This document shows, piece after piece, positions 63,794 through 64,000 of a stretch of DNA of 64,000 nt. The translations under genes were made by a program, and so were the position numbers. Each line of letters opens with the position of its first letter. The stretch's first letter is position 1. Source of the DNA: Mycobacterium sp. GA-0227b (GTDB taxonomy: Bacteria; Actinomycetota; Actinomycetes; Mycobacteriales; Mycobacteriaceae); NCBI RefSeq assembly GCF_001499855.1, contig NZ_LQIK01000002.1:172211-236210 (forward strand), given 5' to 3'. Under the pieces are notes generated by a model, which did no database searches, had not been told where the DNA came from, and worked only from the letters and a program-made list of their open reading frames with translations.

Positions 63794-64000
63794 TCGTCGC
63801 TGCGACACGGGCCAAGCCCGAAGAGCGCGGCGGTTCCCAGAGGGAAATCCCACTTCGGTGGGTTCCTGAGCGTCCGCACTACGAGTACGCGGCTTCAAAG
63901 CCGCGGGCTAGTCGCGCGGCCGTGCGGGTGTGTTGTTTGAGAACTCAATAGTGTGTTTGGTGGTTTTTGTTTGTTGTTGTTTTTTGCCTGCCTCTTTTTC
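63794..64000 (+). promoter_or_regulatory. rRNA leader with hairpins and boxA-like antitermination site
   Basis: The precursor-16S leader runs to the window edge; the 16S gene itself lies beyond. Hairpins: CCCAC-TTCG-GTGGG (63849-63862) and CGCGGCTT-CA-AAGCCGCG (63888-63905, boxB-like). TGTTGTTTGAGAACT at 63931-63945 matches the boxA of Gram-positive rRNA leaders, where NusB and NusE load for antitermination. The T-rich TTTTGTTTGTTGTTGTTTTT region follows near 63964-63984. Confidence 0.85.

Overview
The window is a stretch of mycobacterial chromosome, most likely from a rapidly growing Mycobacterium (Mycolicibacterium). It is GC-rich and uses many GTG and some TTG starts. Its core gene order (polA, rpsA, coaE, uvrB, uvrA, lysX, infC-rpmI-rplT, tsnR, pheS-pheT, argCJBDFRGH, tyrS) matches the M. 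tuberculosis block around Rv1627c-Rv1659 followed by the Rv1683-Rv1689 block, as I remember that map. The right edge carries an rRNA promoter and leader directly after tyrS. That is the known position of the second rRNA operon (rrnB) of rapid growers. No insertion sequence, prophage, CRISPR array or tRNA gene was seen.

Layout. 1-716: a thiolase-like lipid-transfer gene (cut by the window edge) and its OB-fold/zinc-ribbon partner. 837-10922: replication, translation and repair core (polA, a PrsW-like membrane protease, rpsA, a coaE-GrpB fusion, two small genes, uvrB). 10971-19232: an MFS exporter, a small secreted protein, a UdgX-type uracil-DNA glycosylase, a GT-C glycosyltransferase, a universal stress protein, an apolipoprotein N-acyltransferase paralogue with Ser for the catalytic Cys, a class I aldolase, a DoxX-like protein and a metallo-beta-lactamase-fold hydrolase. 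19319-24933: uvrA, a GNAT protein, an AlkZ-like winged-helix protein and an LpqH-type lipoprotein. 24996-30629: an accessory island with a TPR protein, a CHAT (caspase-like) protease and three unrecognised proteins. 30623-34666: lysX and small partners. 34650-36923: the infC operon, with an ATC start and a terminator in its leader. 36920-43930: acyl-CoA dehydrogenase, MpaB-type oxygenase, class III adenylate cyclase and pheST. 44055-52518: the eight-gene arginine operon. 52520-63639: an F420/flavin-type oxidoreductase, an ABC-F protein, an alpha/beta-hydrolase-ANL fusion, small proteins, a TetR-ABC exporter operon with tandem operators, mpg, a methyltransferase and tyrS. 63640-64000: the rRNA promoter and leader.

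How the parts work together. UvrA, UvrB, PolA, UdgX, Mpg and possibly the AlkZ-like protein form a DNA repair set. RpsA, IF3, L35, L20, TsnR, PheST, LysX and TyrS are translation functions. The arg operon makes arginine from N-acetylglutamate onwards and is controlled by its own ArgR. The TPR-CHAT island is the best candidate for an under-described system: the protease keeps a plausible His/Cys dyad and its neighbours are not recognisable. A second theme is control of initiation. Several genes have a -10 box exactly 6 nt before the start codon, which predicts leaderless mRNAs, and infC must start at a rare ATC codon.
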